A stretch of 64,000 nucleotides of DNA, taken from the NCBI RefSeq assembly GCF_025151215.1, contig NZ_CP102286.1, positions 3,162,001-3,226,000 of the forward strand, read 5' to 3'. The translations under genes were made by a program, and so were the position numbers. Positions 32,791 to 42,289 of the stretch are shown here, piece by piece. This DNA comes from Parabacteroides merdae ATCC 43184. Lineage in GTDB: Bacteria; Bacteroidota; Bacteroidia; Bacteroidales; Tannerellaceae. Each line of letters opens with the position of its first letter. The first letter of the stretch is position 1. The notes beneath the pieces are model-generated. The model made no database searches. It was not told the origin of the DNA and saw only the letters and a list, made by a program, of their open reading frames with translations.

Positions 32791-35448
32791 TTACAACTTA
32801 TGTATCACCTTCATCAACTGATCTCCCAAGCCGATTGTGTAGCCTTGTGAAACGAACACTACACGGTTGAAAGTGTCGGCAATGATGAAGATTGGCAGTG
32901 TGTTGGCGTTCTGCAACTTCATAGCTGCGGCGATCTCCTTCTGAATTGTTTTGTCGATATCTATGCCATATGTGATGGTAGTTGGCAACTCTCCGAACTC
33001 CTTCGGATCGAAGTTCTGGAAGCCTTTTTCATCGGGGAACAACAAAACCATGCCGCGGCCCCATTCTTCAAGGTCCTTCTTTACGGCAGCGATGTCACGC
33101 ATGGCATGGTTGGTCGGTTCCTGGCGCGCTCCGAGGACAGCGACAACATAATAGCCGCGGCCGGTGGTAGCCAACAGACTCGTTTCCTCGCCGTTATCAG
33201 CCCGTTTGAATTTGTTTTCGGAGTTGAAGTTGCCGATGACTTGTACATCGTCCTGGCTCTCACGCATCTCCAGTTTGATATCACTTGTCTTGCCTGGTTC
33301 TACGTTGAAGAAAGACATTTCGGCCAGTACGCTACCGTTTGCCATACGTGTTCCGGTTACCAGCATATAATGGCCCTCATCCATAGAAAGCGGCTTTTTC
33401 AACAGAGCACTCCAAGTATCACCGCCCCCCATATCCACATCGCCCGATTCGAAGTTAAGTGTCTGCAACTTGCCGGTCGGCAACACTTTCGCAATCGTGA
33501 AATGACTGTAATATTTCGGGTCCTGCAATGCTTTGATCGGCTGGTAAGAAGCGACGACCTTACCTTGCTTGGCAACCGTCTGCTCGGCAGCTTCAAAGTC
33601 TACATCCACCCAGTTCAGACCTTTCGCATATTGCACTTTTCCCGCCACTGGTTCGATACGTGCCGGAATACCGATGCTACGACATACAGCGACGAAGAAT
33701 ATATCGCGGGAACCTTTATCGGCCACGCGCGATTTCCATACGCCCATCGGCATAATCGGAATGCGTTGCGGATTCAGGCTGTCATTGATACTGATATTTT
33801 CCTTCACCCAGTCTACAATTAATTGCGGATCAGCTTTAGCCTTCTTCACTAATGCCGAATCGACGTTGGCGGCGAAAAACTTCCTGTACGGCGTCAGGAA
33901 CTCGTTTGCCACACGCGGATTGAGGATATATTCGGTAAACAGGGAACTTTGCACAGCCTGGGCATTGTTCAGATGGTCTGCTAACACGGAGGCCGGCGTA
34001 TCACGCAAGTCCTTGGCAGAGATAACATTCAGCAAATCCATCGCCATCGGACGTTTGTCGGCAGGCGCATCGCGAAGGAACTTCTCGATCTCACGCCAGT
34101 TTCCCCGGCTGCCGATCATGAAATCGGCTGTTTTCAGCGGGTCGATACCTAATTCTTTGGCAAGTGCTTCCGCTTTCTCTTCCGTATAAAAAGTGCCTAC
34201 ATATTTATTACGGATCACATCCTCTTCGTGCAAACGCTTGGCGTTGGCCTCTTTCTGTTCGTCCGTCACGCAGGCGGCAATGGAACCGTCTACCGGAGGA
34301 ATGACATCAAGCGTGACGGTTTCGATGTCACCCGGTTTCTTGTCGAGAGTGATTGTCACGTTATTGTCTTTTCCGAACGACACCTTGCTATATCCGAACT
34401 TGCCGTCCTTAGTCGCCCATACCAGCATATCACCTTTACCGGCGGAAAGGAATGCCTTCCCTTCAGCATCCGCCTTCTTATTGGCTACGGAATAGAACTC
34501 GGCATAGTTATATATTTTGAACTCGACATCGGCTCCGGCAGCCAGCTGGCCGTTTTCATCCACAATGGTGATCGTTGCTTTGGCCGTCGGGGCATAATTG
34601 TCGATCACGTTGATCTCGGTGTAACCGTCGGTTACGTCCATGACTTCTTCCGGTCCGTTGTATTTGCCGAATACTTTCGTGTGCATCAGCATACCACGGT
34701 AAGCCGGTCCGTTGAACCACCCCAAGTTAAGTACCGGTTCCGGTTCACAGGCTCCGAGGAAATACCATTTACCGTTTACCCAAGCTTCCACCCAAGCATG
34801 GTTGTCGTCGGTATGCGCCCAACGCGGAGTATAGACCTGACGGGCTGGTATGCCGACCGAACGAAGGGCGGCTACGGTAAACGTCGACTCTTCGCCACAA
34901 CGCCCGTAAGCGGTCTTCACGGATGCCAAAGGCGAACTCGTCCGGGCGTCCGACGGCGTATAGATCACTTTCTCGTGGCACCAATGGTTCACTTCCAGCA
35001 CGGCGTCATACAAGGACAAGCCCTTCACCCGGTCTTTCAATTCTTCATAAAAGACCATGCGGCTCTCGTCCAGATTCTCGTTGTTGACCCGCACGGGAAG
35101 TACGAAATGGCGGAAGATGTCTTCCGGTATGCTGTCTCCCCAAGGCATTTCCACCCGTGCACGAAACGAACTGCGGATATTGTCGAGATACAGTTGCCCG
35201 TCATAATCCGTGATATCTCCGATCGGCATATAGGCATACAAGAAAGTAAGCGCCTCTTTTTCGTCGGACGCCATCTTTTGGTTAAAGACTGAAAAAAGGT
35301 TTCCGTCCGGCAGAGCGGCCTGCTTTGCCCGGAAGTCATTCTCCACTTCGGCGCGGAACGTATCGTCCGAAATGAAATGTTGCTGTCTATTGCACGAAGT
35401 TCCCGCGAGGAGAACGAACAATAGTAGGAATAGATTTGTTTTAATCAT
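32791..35448 (-). CDS. Transglutaminase-like domain lipoprotein with thioredoxin-like C-terminus
   Basis: The start at 35448 gives 885 residues with a clean lipobox (Cys19, GTSC); the longer reading from 35535 lacks a signal at its N-terminus. The transglutaminase core has Cys184 (GRCGEE) and His217 (DDNHAWVEAWVNGKWYFLGA); the usual acidic residue is not obvious and may be Glu235 in GACEPEP. A carboxypeptidase-regulatory-like beta domain follows (ATITIVDENGQLAAGADVEF). A second short transglutaminase-like segment is present (SIGIPARIEPVAG). The last 130 residues resemble a thioredoxin fold without CxxC (NTLPIFIIADTFNRVVFVSQ). Probably periplasmic and acting on peptides; the substrate is unknown. 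Confidence 0.75.
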   Translation of the reverse strand: MIKTNLFLLLFVLLAGTSCNRQQHFISDDTFRAEVENDFRAKQAALPDGNLFSVFNQKMASDEKEALTFLYAYMPIGDITDYDGQLYLDNIRSSFRARVEMPWGDSIPEDIFRHFVLPVRVNNENLDESRMVFYEELKDRVKGLSLYDAVLEVNHWCHEKVIYTPSDARTSSPLASVKTAYGRCGEESTFTVAALRSVGIPARQVYTPRWAHTDDNHAWVEAWVNGKWYFLGACEPEPVLNLGWFNGPAYRGMLMHTKVFGKYNGPEEVMDVTDGYTEINVIDNYAPTAKATITIVDENGQLAAGADVEFKIYNYAEFYSVANKKADAEGKAFLSAGKGDMLVWATKDGKFGYSKVSFGKDNNVTITLDKKPGDIETVTLDVIPPVDGSIAACVTDEQKEANAKRLHEEDVIRNKYVGTFYTEEKAEALAKELGIDPLKTADFMIGSRGNWREIEKFLRDAPADKRPMAMDLLNVISAKDLRDTPASVLADHLNNAQAVQSSLFTEYILNPRVANEFLTPYRKFFAANVDSALVKKAKADPQLIVDWVKENISINDSLNPQRIPIMPMGVWKSRVADKGSRDIFFVAVCRSIGIPARIEPVAGKVQYAKGLNWVDVDFEAAEQTVAKQGKVVASYQPIKALQDPKYYSHFTIAKVLPTGKLQTLNFESGDVDMGGGDTWSALLKKPLSMDEGHYMLVTGTRMANGSVLAEMSFFNVEPGKTSDIKLEMRESQDDVQVIGNFNSENKFKRADNGEETSLLATTGRGYYVVAVLGARQEPTNHAMRDIAAVKKDLEEWGRGMVLLFPDEKGFQNFDPKEFGELPTTITYGIDIDKTIQKEIAAAMKLQNANTLPIFIIADTFNRVVFVSQGYTIGLGDQLMKVIHKL

Positions 35449-35467
35449 AGCGTTAATTTTATCAGCA

Positions 35468-35475
35468 CAAATATA
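35468..35475 (-). promoter_or_regulatory. -7 element for the transglutaminase-like gene
   Basis: TATATTTG on the minus strand (TAnnTTTG) lies 20 nt before the start codon at 35448, supporting the shorter start and a very short leader. The -33 match is weak. Confidence 0.55.
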
Positions 35476-35596
35476 GTGAATATATTTATTAGTCAGTAGA
35501 TAACCTTGTCTTTTAAGTGTTAAGCTGTTGTGCATATCGTTATTTTTTCTTTACTTTGAAGTGACAAAGTATAGAGTAAACCGTTATTATCAGCCT

Positions 35597-37114
35597 ATGT
35601 TCCACGAATTACAAATCTTCGAGAATCCGGAAGCAATCCTGTTGGTTGCTTCGATTATCTTTTTCTTCAGTATTATTGCCGGTAAAGCCGGTTTCCGTTT
35701 CGGCCTTCCCGCCTTGCTTCTCTTTTTAGGTGTCGGAATGCTGTTCGGCAGCGACGGCTTAGGCATTCAGTTCAGCAATCCCAGTGCAGCACAGTTCATA
35801 GGCATGTTGGCGTTGAGTATCATCCTGTTTTCCGGTGGTATGGATACTAAAATGTCCGAGATCAAGCCGATAGCCACAGAAGGAGTTGTCCTTGCAACAG
35901 TGGGAGTATTGCTAACGACGCTTATAACGGGAGGTTTTATCTATTATGTGTTTTTGTGGTCTACAGGTTATGAAACGCTTACGGTAGCCGAATCTATGCT
36001 GATGGCGGCAGTGATGTCGTCTACAGACTCTGCTTCCGTCTTTTCCATCCTTAGGAGCAAAGGGGTTTATTTGAAACAACGCCTGCGTCCGACCCTCGAA
36101 TTGGAGAGCGGTAGCAACGACCCGATGGCATATATGCTTACCTTGCTTATTATCGCTTATATACAGGTCGGGGGTATGAACTTGCAGGAAGCTGTCCTGC
36201 AATTGCTCGTCCAGCTATCCGTCGGTGCGATAGCCGGTTTCCTGTTAGGTAAGCTGGCCGTTCTGATGATCAACAAGATCAATATGGACAACGAGTCTTT
36301 ATATCCGATCTTATTGTTGACAACTGCTTTCTTCACTTTCTCGGCGACTACTTTATGTAAAGGGAACGGCTATCTGGCCGTGTACATTGCCGGCCTGGTC
36401 GTGGGGAACGCTAAGATTGTGCATAAAAAGAGTATGGGAACTTTCTTCGACGGTTTTGCCTGGCTGTGGCAGATCGTCATGTTCCTCACGTTAGGTCTGT
36501 TGGTGAACCCGCACGAGTTGCTGCCAGTCGCTCCAGTAGGCCTTTTAGTGGGAGTATTTATGATACTGATAGCTCGTCCAGCAACGATTTTCCTGTGTTT
36601 GCTTCCATTTAAAAACTTTACAACAAAAGGAAAGCTATATATCTCGTGGGTGGGACTTCGTGGAGCAGTTCCGATAATCTTCGCAACTTATCCTTGGATT
36701 GCCGGAGTCGATCATGGAGGCATGATCTTTAATATCGTGTTTTTCATCACGATCCTTTCCCTATTGATACAAGGAACAACCGTAACACAGGCTGCCAAAT
36801 GGCTCGGACTTGTCGACAAGCCGGAGCGAAAAGATGTGTTCGGTATCGAATTGCCGGAAGATATTAAGAGTGCCATGAGTGAAATAGACATCACTCCTGC
36901 TGTCCTTTCTCATGGAAACAAATTGATGCAACTCACCTTGCCCGACCACACCCTTGCCGTTATGGTGAAAAGAGACGGACATTATTTCATCCCGAAAGGC
37001 AACACGGAGCTGAAAGAAAATGACAAACTTTTGATGATTTCCGATAACGACGAGGCCTTGTTACAGGCATACGATTCGTTAGGGGTGAAAAACTATACGA
37101 TGAAAAAGAACTGA
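35597..37114 (+). CDS. Potassium/proton antiporter (NhaP2/CvrA type)
   Basis: ATG 35597 gives 505 residues; an upstream start at 35528 would add 23 residues over the promoter-like region. About twelve membrane helices of the CPA1 cation/proton antiporter type are seen, with LGVGMLFGSDGLGIQF, AVMSSTDSASVFSILRSKGV and LELESGSNDPMAYMLTLLII as family blocks; ESGSND carries the conserved acidic ion-site residue. A C-terminal TrkA-C-like domain (about 420-500) suggests nucleotide or ligand gating. It exchanges K+ (or Na+) for H+ across the inner membrane. It is transcribed alone, divergent from the transglutaminase gene. Confidence 0.9.
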   Translation: MFHELQIFENPEAILLVASIIFFFSIIAGKAGFRFGLPALLLFLGVGMLFGSDGLGIQFSNPSAAQFIGMLALSIILFSGGMDTKMSEIKPIATEGVVLATVGVLLTTLITGGFIYYVFLWSTGYETLTVAESMLMAAVMSSTDSASVFSILRSKGVYLKQRLRPTLELESGSNDPMAYMLTLLIIAYIQVGGMNLQEAVLQLLVQLSVGAIAGFLLGKLAVLMINKINMDNESLYPILLLTTAFFTFSATTLCKGNGYLAVYIAGLVVGNAKIVHKKSMGTFFDGFAWLWQIVMFLTLGLLVNPHELLPVAPVGLLVGVFMILIARPATIFLCLLPFKNFTTKGKLYISWVGLRGAVPIIFATYPWIAGVDHGGMIFNIVFFITILSLLIQGTTVTQAAKWLGLVDKPERKDVFGIELPEDIKSAMSEIDITPAVLSHGNKLMQLTLPDHTLAVMVKRDGHYFIPKGNTELKENDKLLMISDNDEALLQAYDSLGVKNYTMKKN

Positions 37115-37125
37115 AGGATTCTCAA

Positions 37126-37764
37126 TCAGGGCTGCTTCGATGCTACAATGGAATCACGTAACACCAACAGCCCTTCCGGTCCCATGTTGAACAGTAAATC
37201 CACAATACTCATATTCGGAAGAAATCCGTGCTTGCCCTGAAAAACCTGATAATAGGGTTTCGGGGAGAAGGACGGATCTTCTCCTTCATGTTTCGGCCGG
37301 ATGATCTCACGGAAATCGTTCGGCACTTCGGACTGGTATTCTTCCGTATAAATAACATTCGGATGCAGGTCAAGCAGGCGACAGATCAACTGACGCAATT
37401 CCTCATTGTAATCGAATAGGAACTCATATTTTTTCTCGTAAAAAGGAGCGAAGTCCTCTTCGTAATATTCGAAAAACGGACTCATATTATAAGCCGAAAC
37501 CAAAGCATTCCAATGCAGGTGACGCCAGTTCCCATGATCGGAGATACGGATGTCCTTGGTCGGACACTTCAACGTGTCCGGCTTCACGATGGGGATAGAT
37601 AAAGCTAACGGACCGTTGGCGGCGGCAATGGTACAACGGTTCCGGAAGGTTTGCTTGAGGTAGTTTTCAGCTGTTTCCAAGTGTACTTCCGGATATTGGA
37701 ACAGTTTGCAATATTGCTGGACCGGCCCCAAATAGGTAGTAGAAATATAAACGGGTTGCATCAT
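37126..37764 (-). CDS. WbqC family protein
   Basis: The 212-residue protein has the WbqC-like pattern: PVYISTTYLGPVQQYCKLFQ at the start, RCTIAAANGPLALSIPIVKP, then NWRHLHWNALVSAYNMSPFF with YYEEDFAPFYE. WbqC proteins occur in polysaccharide and lipid-modification gene sets, but no reaction is firmly established. It is the last gene of the minus-strand dapB-lepB-S26-wbqC operon and abuts the preceding gene. It converges with the antiporter gene with only 11 bases between stops, and no hairpin is evident there. Confidence 0.8.
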   Translation of the reverse strand: MMQPVYISTTYLGPVQQYCKLFQYPEVHLETAENYLKQTFRNRCTIAAANGPLALSIPIVKPDTLKCPTKDIRISDHGNWRHLHWNALVSAYNMSPFFEYYEEDFAPFYEKKYEFLFDYNEELRQLICRLLDLHPNVIYTEEYQSEVPNDFREIIRPKHEGEDPSFSPKPYYQVFQGKHGFLPNMSIVDLLFNMGPEGLLVLRDSIVASKQP

Positions 37765-38655
37765 TCAGTTTACGGGTTTAAAGATTCGTTGTTTGTCACG
37801 GCTGAACCAACATAACCAGGCATTTCCGATGATATGGTCACGCGGAACAAAGCCTAAATGGCGGGAATCGACCGATTCGTTTACATTGTCGGAAAGCATC
37901 CAGTAATAATCTTGTTCGAAGAAGAAAAACGCAGTTTCCCTTCCATCTAAATATAGCTTTCCGTCACGAAAAACAGCCTTTTCTCCGGCCTCGGCCAATA
38001 TCGCTTCCTTGCAAGCGACAAGGGCAGCTTCATCCAGGCGGTATGCCCGGCCTTTACGGGGAACAACCAGCTTGTACGGAGCAGACTGATTCCGGATAAA
38101 ATGAATATTCATCTCTTCCGTCAGTTCTTCACGCAATTGATATTCTTCGAAAGAAGTCAGGGAAAAAGAAAAACCGAACGTCTCGCTCTTCCAGTTCCGC
38201 ACAGGTATGCTCAACTTTTGCAGCGCTTTCAGGAAATCGGCGGCACTCTTCTGGGTAATGAAACAGGTGTTAAGCGCACGAGGAGAGTGAGGTAGCAGCT
38301 TCCCGTTCACCTCATACCCGTCGCCACTCACCAAGATAGTATCCCCAGGCATACCGATACAACGGCTCAATAACAATGGGTTACTCACCGTGTCTTTCAG
38401 GAGCGGACTGGTAAACAGCACGACCTTGTTCCGTCCCGGATTTCCTTCAAGCGGCAATTTATTTACCAAGATATAATCGCCTTGATGCAATGCATCTTCC
38501 ATCGCACTCGTTGATATCCGGTAAGATTCGATACAGAAACGGCGGACAGGTATAACAATGAGAAAGGCGATAACAATCGTTACCACCCAACTCACGTAGA
38601 GGCGACTTTTACGTCCACCCGCCCCGTTTATGTTATTATGAATCTTTTTCCCCAT
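37765..38655 (-). CDS. Signal peptidase I homologue lacking both catalytic residues
   Basis: The start at 38655 (MGKKIHNN) gives 296 residues with one N-terminal membrane helix; a longer reading from 38718 would overlap lepB. It follows the S26 layout: ISTSAMEDALHQGDYILVNK (box B), LLLSRCIGMPGDTI (box D) and LSDNVNESVDSRHLGFVPRD (box E). Aligned with the neighbouring enzyme, the nucleophile Ser (IPSSSLEKSL) is Ala51 here, and the general-base Lys (YVKRCIGMPGD) is Ser97. I checked both codons (GCG, AGC). The fold is intact but the Ser/Lys dyad is gone, so it is probably a non-catalytic partner or regulator of LepB. Confidence 0.85.
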   Translation of the reverse strand: MGKKIHNNINGAGGRKSRLYVSWVVTIVIAFLIVIPVRRFCIESYRISTSAMEDALHQGDYILVNKLPLEGNPGRNKVVLFTSPLLKDTVSNPLLLSRCIGMPGDTILVSGDGYEVNGKLLPHSPRALNTCFITQKSAADFLKALQKLSIPVRNWKSETFGFSFSLTSFEEYQLREELTEEMNIHFIRNQSAPYKLVVPRKGRAYRLDEAALVACKEAILAEAGEKAVFRDGKLYLDGRETAFFFFEQDYYWMLSDNVNESVDSRHLGFVPRDHIIGNAWLCWFSRDKQRIFKPVN

Positions 38656-38665
38656 AGAAATTTGC

Positions 38666-40063
38666 TTAATCCGGGTGTACCCAACGGAACATACGGTTCC
38701 AGCGAATACCGCCGTCAAACAAGCTACGATCCTTATCCAGTGACAGCCAGATCATGATCGGCTTACCTACGATATGGTCTTCCGGCACGAAACCCCAGGA
38801 ACGGCTGTCGGCACTGTTGTGGCGGTTGTCACCCATCATCCAGTAATAATCGTATTTGAACGTATAGGTCGTTTCCGGCTTGCCGTTGATGTAAACCTTA
38901 CTATCCTTTACTTCCAATTTATTATGTTCATAATTGACGATACAGCGTTTATAAAGGGCTATATTACGTTCCGTCAACGGGATCGTGGTTCCCTTCTTCG
39001 GGATCCATAGTGGTCCGTAATTGTCACGACTCCATCCGGTCTGGTAGTCAACCGGATAATAGGAATCGGTTCCTACGGGATCCGGTTCGAGAACCACACG
39101 TTTCACGACCGGAAGTTTTTTAGCTACTTCCAATGTCTTTTGAGTCAGCGGGAAATGGTAAATCGGGTTATACTGCCCGTTGGCATTCGGCTGAATATTC
39201 AACATAGACATATATTGGGGATTATAGCTTCCATCGATCAATACACGGTCGGCTTTGCTGACATCCAGTAAACGGAACTGCTCCTCACTCAACATGGAGC
39301 CATCCGTCTCGACGAAGTAGTTAAGCTGCATCTTTTCCGGATTCTTGGCAGCAACACCATCGATGTAGACCTGGTTGTCACGAATCTCGATCGTGTCGCC
39401 CGGCATACCGATACACCGTTTGACATAATTCTCTCGTTTATCAACAGGGCGATAGATCACATCACCGAAATCCGCTTTATTCAACAGGATGGCTTCCCGT
39501 CCGTATTGTTCTACCAAATGATAATAATCCGGATTCTGAACTTTTAGTGCAACCGTATCGCCGGCAGGGAAGTTGAACACCACAATATCATTCCGTTTCA
39601 CATGACCGAGGCCTTTCACCCGTTTGTAGTCCCATTCCGGCCAGTCCAAATATGACTTGCAGTTGAAGAAGGGTAATGTGTTTTGTACCAGTGGGAAAGC
39701 GACCGGCGTATTCGGCACGCGCGGTCCATAGCTGAGCTTACTCACAAACAGATAGTCACCCACTAACAAGGACTTCTCCAGCGAGGAACTGGGAATCTGG
39801 TAATTCTGGAAAATAAAGATATTGATGAAATAGACGGCAACCAATGCAAACAGGATATCATCCACCCATTCCAACACATTGCGTACCTGCGGATTCTTGG
39901 TACGTTTCCAGGCTCCCCAAGGGATATACCCGGTCAGAAAAATATCGACAAGGACAATCAGGCCCAACAACAACCAGGCATTCTGCATCCAAAGCGTGAA
40001 AAGCAGGTAGAGAACGGCTGCTATGCTGAATTTAATCCATTGTTTCTTGGAAAACTTCTTCAT
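38666..40063 (-). CDS. lepB: Signal peptidase I
   Basis: The 465-residue protein is longer than most signal peptidases. It has two or three N-terminal membrane segments, then box B IPSSSLEKSLLVGDYLFVSK with nucleophile Ser94, box D ENYVKRCIGMPGDTIEI with Lys215, and box E WMMGDNRHNSADSRSWGFVP. A large insertion between boxes D and E (about 235-400) contains a second YKRCIVNYEHN-like strand. It cleaves signal peptides at the periplasmic face of the inner membrane. It lies 16 nt after dapB and 10 nt before the inactive homologue, in one operon. Confidence 0.93.
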   Translation of the reverse strand: MKKFSKKQWIKFSIAAVLYLLFTLWMQNAWLLLGLIVLVDIFLTGYIPWGAWKRTKNPQVRNVLEWVDDILFALVAVYFINIFIFQNYQIPSSSLEKSLLVGDYLFVSKLSYGPRVPNTPVAFPLVQNTLPFFNCKSYLDWPEWDYKRVKGLGHVKRNDIVVFNFPAGDTVALKVQNPDYYHLVEQYGREAILLNKADFGDVIYRPVDKRENYVKRCIGMPGDTIEIRDNQVYIDGVAAKNPEKMQLNYFVETDGSMLSEEQFRLLDVSKADRVLIDGSYNPQYMSMLNIQPNANGQYNPIYHFPLTQKTLEVAKKLPVVKRVVLEPDPVGTDSYYPVDYQTGWSRDNYGPLWIPKKGTTIPLTERNIALYKRCIVNYEHNKLEVKDSKVYINGKPETTYTFKYDYYWMMGDNRHNSADSRSWGFVPEDHIVGKPIMIWLSLDKDRSLFDGGIRWNRMFRWVHPD

Positions 40064-40079
40064 TTGTTTCTGTTATTAA

Positions 40080-40796
40080 TTAAAATTTAAGCATATCATC
40101 CATTCCGAGGAAACCTTTCTTTCCAGCAGTAAATTCGGCGGCAATAACAGCGCCCAAGGCAAATCCGGCACGACTCTTCGCATCGTGCTTGATGCTGATC
40201 GTGTCGACATCCGACTCGTATGTGATTTCGTGGATACCCGGAACTTCTCCTTTACGAATGGCATGGATAGGTATATCGGTTGTTTTCTCAGCCGTTTCCA
40301 AAGTCCAGCGGTCTTTACGGTCCACGTTTTCAATGATTCCTTCCGCCAGTGTGATAGCTGTTCCGCTAGGAGCATCCAATTTATGGATATGGTGGGTTTC
40401 CATCATTTTGATATCGTAAGCGGAGAAATTATTCATAATCTTTGCCAGATATTTGTTGATAGCGAAGAATATATTTACACCGATGCTGAAATTGGAGGCA
40501 TAGAAAAAAGTTTTACCCTCTTTTTCGCACATATCTTTGACTTGCCCAATCTTGTCAAGCCATCCTGTCGTACCGGAAACAACCGGAATGCCTGCTGCAA
40601 AACATTGCATATAATTGTTGAATGCTGTAGCCGGAGTCGTAAACTCGATCGCGACGTCAGCACTCTTGAATTTGTCGGAGTGTATTTCTTCAGGGTTATT
40701 GATATCTACGATAGACACGATTTGGTGTCCTCTTCCAAGTGCTATCTGCTCGATAGTTTTTCCCATCTTTCCGTAACCGATAAGTGCAATCTTCAT
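40080..40796 (-). CDS. dapB: 4-hydroxy-tetrahydrodipicolinate reductase
   Basis: The start at 40796 (MKIALIGYGKMGKTIEQIAL) gives 238 residues; an in-frame start at 40838 only adds AT-rich leader. The N-terminal NAD(P)H Rossmann motif is GYGKMG (7-12). SGTTGWLDKI and the catalytic ETHHIHKLDAPSGTA (133-147; His135, His136, Lys139) define DapB. It reduces the DapA product in the lysine/diaminopimelate pathway. It is the first gene of an operon with the signal peptidase genes, an arrangement known in this group. Confidence 0.97.
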   Translation of the reverse strand: MKIALIGYGKMGKTIEQIALGRGHQIVSIVDINNPEEIHSDKFKSADVAIEFTTPATAFNNYMQCFAAGIPVVSGTTGWLDKIGQVKDMCEKEGKTFFYASNFSIGVNIFFAINKYLAKIMNNFSAYDIKMMETHHIHKLDAPSGTAITLAEGIIENVDRKDRWTLETAEKTTDIPIHAIRKGEVPGIHEITYESDVDTISIKHDAKSRAGFALGAVIAAEFTAGKKGFLGMDDMLKF

Positions 40797-40852
40797 ACTT
40801 ATATATTTAACTTTCAATTTTAATTTTTCAACTTTCAACTGATAACATGCTG

Positions 40853-40860
40853 CAAATATA
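40853..40860 (-). promoter_or_regulatory. -7 element for the dapB operon
   Basis: TATATTTG on the minus strand (TAnnTTTG), 57 bases before the dapB start. A divergent TAGATTTG on the plus strand at 40873-40880 would serve the DUF2851 gene, so the two promoters overlap. Both -33 elements are weak. Confidence 0.5.
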
Positions 40861-40907
40861 AAGAATAATGCTTAGATTTGGGACATAAATCTTAACTCTG
40901 AAAAAAG

Positions 40908-42191
40908 ATGGAACGTTTATTACATTATGTTTGGAAATACAAACTTTACACGGCCACACCATTGATAACAACAGAGGGACGTCCCGTCCAGGTAATCGAT
41001 CCCGGAATGCAGAATACGGATGCAGGTCCCGATTTTTTCAATGCGAAGATCAAAATAGACGGAACGCTATGGGTAGGAAGTGTCGAAATTCATGATAAAT
41101 CTTCCGACTGGCTGCTCCATCATCATGATACGGATAAGGCATACGACTGTGTAATCCTTCACATTATAGGCTTTAATGATTTCCAGCCAGTTCGAACGAA
41201 CGGAAACCCGATTCCACAAATGCTCCTGACTGTTCCGGAAAATATTCTCCGCAGTATAGACTGGCTGCTTTACCGAGAGGCGGCTCTTCCGTGCCTCGAT
41301 CACATAACCGGGATCGCTCCTTTACATATAGCCTGTTGGATGGAAGCCTTGCTAAGCGAGCGGCTGGAACGGAAAACACATGACATATTCCTCCTTTTGG
41401 ATGCGTATCAGACAGACTGGAATGAAGTTTTTTATATTACTTTAACCCGAAACTTCGGCTTTGGTGTGAATAATGATGCTTTTGAAAGGCTGGCAAAGAG
41501 CTTGCCGCTTCGTTGCATTCAAAAACAGCGGAACAGCCATTCGCAGATAGAAGCAATGCTTTTCGGACAGGCAGGAATGTTAGAGGAGGAAAACGACGAT
41601 CATTACTACCGCTTGTTGCAACGGGAATACGATTTTTTACGCCATAAGTTCGGCCTGTCACCAATGGAAGATTTCGTATTTAAGAACCTACGGACACGGC
41701 CTGTCAACTTTCCGTATCTGAAAGTGGCACAGTTAGCCGCACTTTGGGTACGGTACGACACTCTGTTTTCTGCCATTCTTGAAGCCAGGAGCACCGGAGA
41801 GATCAAAAAGTATTTCAGGATTCCTCCATCCGGTTATTGGGAGACACATTATCATTTCCGGTATGCTTCTCCCCGAAAGGAAAAGACCATAGGCGAAAAC
41901 GCCCTGAACATCCTACTGATAAACACGGTCGTTCCGATGCTCTTTGCCTACGGCCTACATAACAAACGTCCCGAATATTGCGAACGTGCTACCCGCCTTT
42001 TAGAAAGTATTCCTCCGGAAAAGAACACTATCGTCACCACCTTCTACAACGCCGGTATCACCGTCCGCCACGCTGGCGACAGCCAGGCTTTGATCCAATT
42101 AAAACGCGAATATTGCGAAAAGAAGAAATGTTTGTATTGCAGGATCGGGTTCAGGATGTTGAAAACGACAATCGGACAAAAGTCCGTTTAA
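40908..42191 (+). CDS. DUF2851 family protein
   Basis: The 427-residue soluble protein begins MERLLHYVWKYKLYTATPLI. The conserved block IDPGMQNTDAGPDFFNAKIK followed by WVGSVEIHDKSSDWLLHHHD has acidic and His residues reminiscent of a nuclease-like core (D-x(n)-E-x-H), but this is only a resemblance. The C-terminus has four closely spaced Cys residues around EYCEKKKCLYCRIG, a possible metal site. It is transcribed alone, divergent from dapB. No function is established for the family. Confidence 0.85.
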   Translation: MERLLHYVWKYKLYTATPLITTEGRPVQVIDPGMQNTDAGPDFFNAKIKIDGTLWVGSVEIHDKSSDWLLHHHDTDKAYDCVILHIIGFNDFQPVRTNGNPIPQMLLTVPENILRSIDWLLYREAALPCLDHITGIAPLHIACWMEALLSERLERKTHDIFLLLDAYQTDWNEVFYITLTRNFGFGVNNDAFERLAKSLPLRCIQKQRNSHSQIEAMLFGQAGMLEEENDDHYYRLLQREYDFLRHKFGLSPMEDFVFKNLRTRPVNFPYLKVAQLAALWVRYDTLFSAILEARSTGEIKKYFRIPPSGYWETHYHFRYASPRKEKTIGENALNILLINTVVPMLFAYGLHNKRPEYCERATRLLESIPPEKNTIVTTFYNAGITVRHAGDSQALIQLKREYCEKKKCLYCRIGFRMLKTTIGQKSV

Positions 42192-42246
42192 ATGCAAAGA
42201 TTGATTAATGGCAGGATACCCTACTAATTTTCACCGGATTTTTCCC

Positions 42247-42254
42247 TATTTTTG
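42247..42254 (+). promoter_or_regulatory. -7 element before the Ig-like lipoprotein gene
   Basis: TATTTTTG matches TAnnTTTG and lies 35 bases before the start codon at 42290. Confidence 0.5.
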
Positions 42255-42289
42255 CACGTGTTTGTCGAATGTATTTGAAATAGACATAA

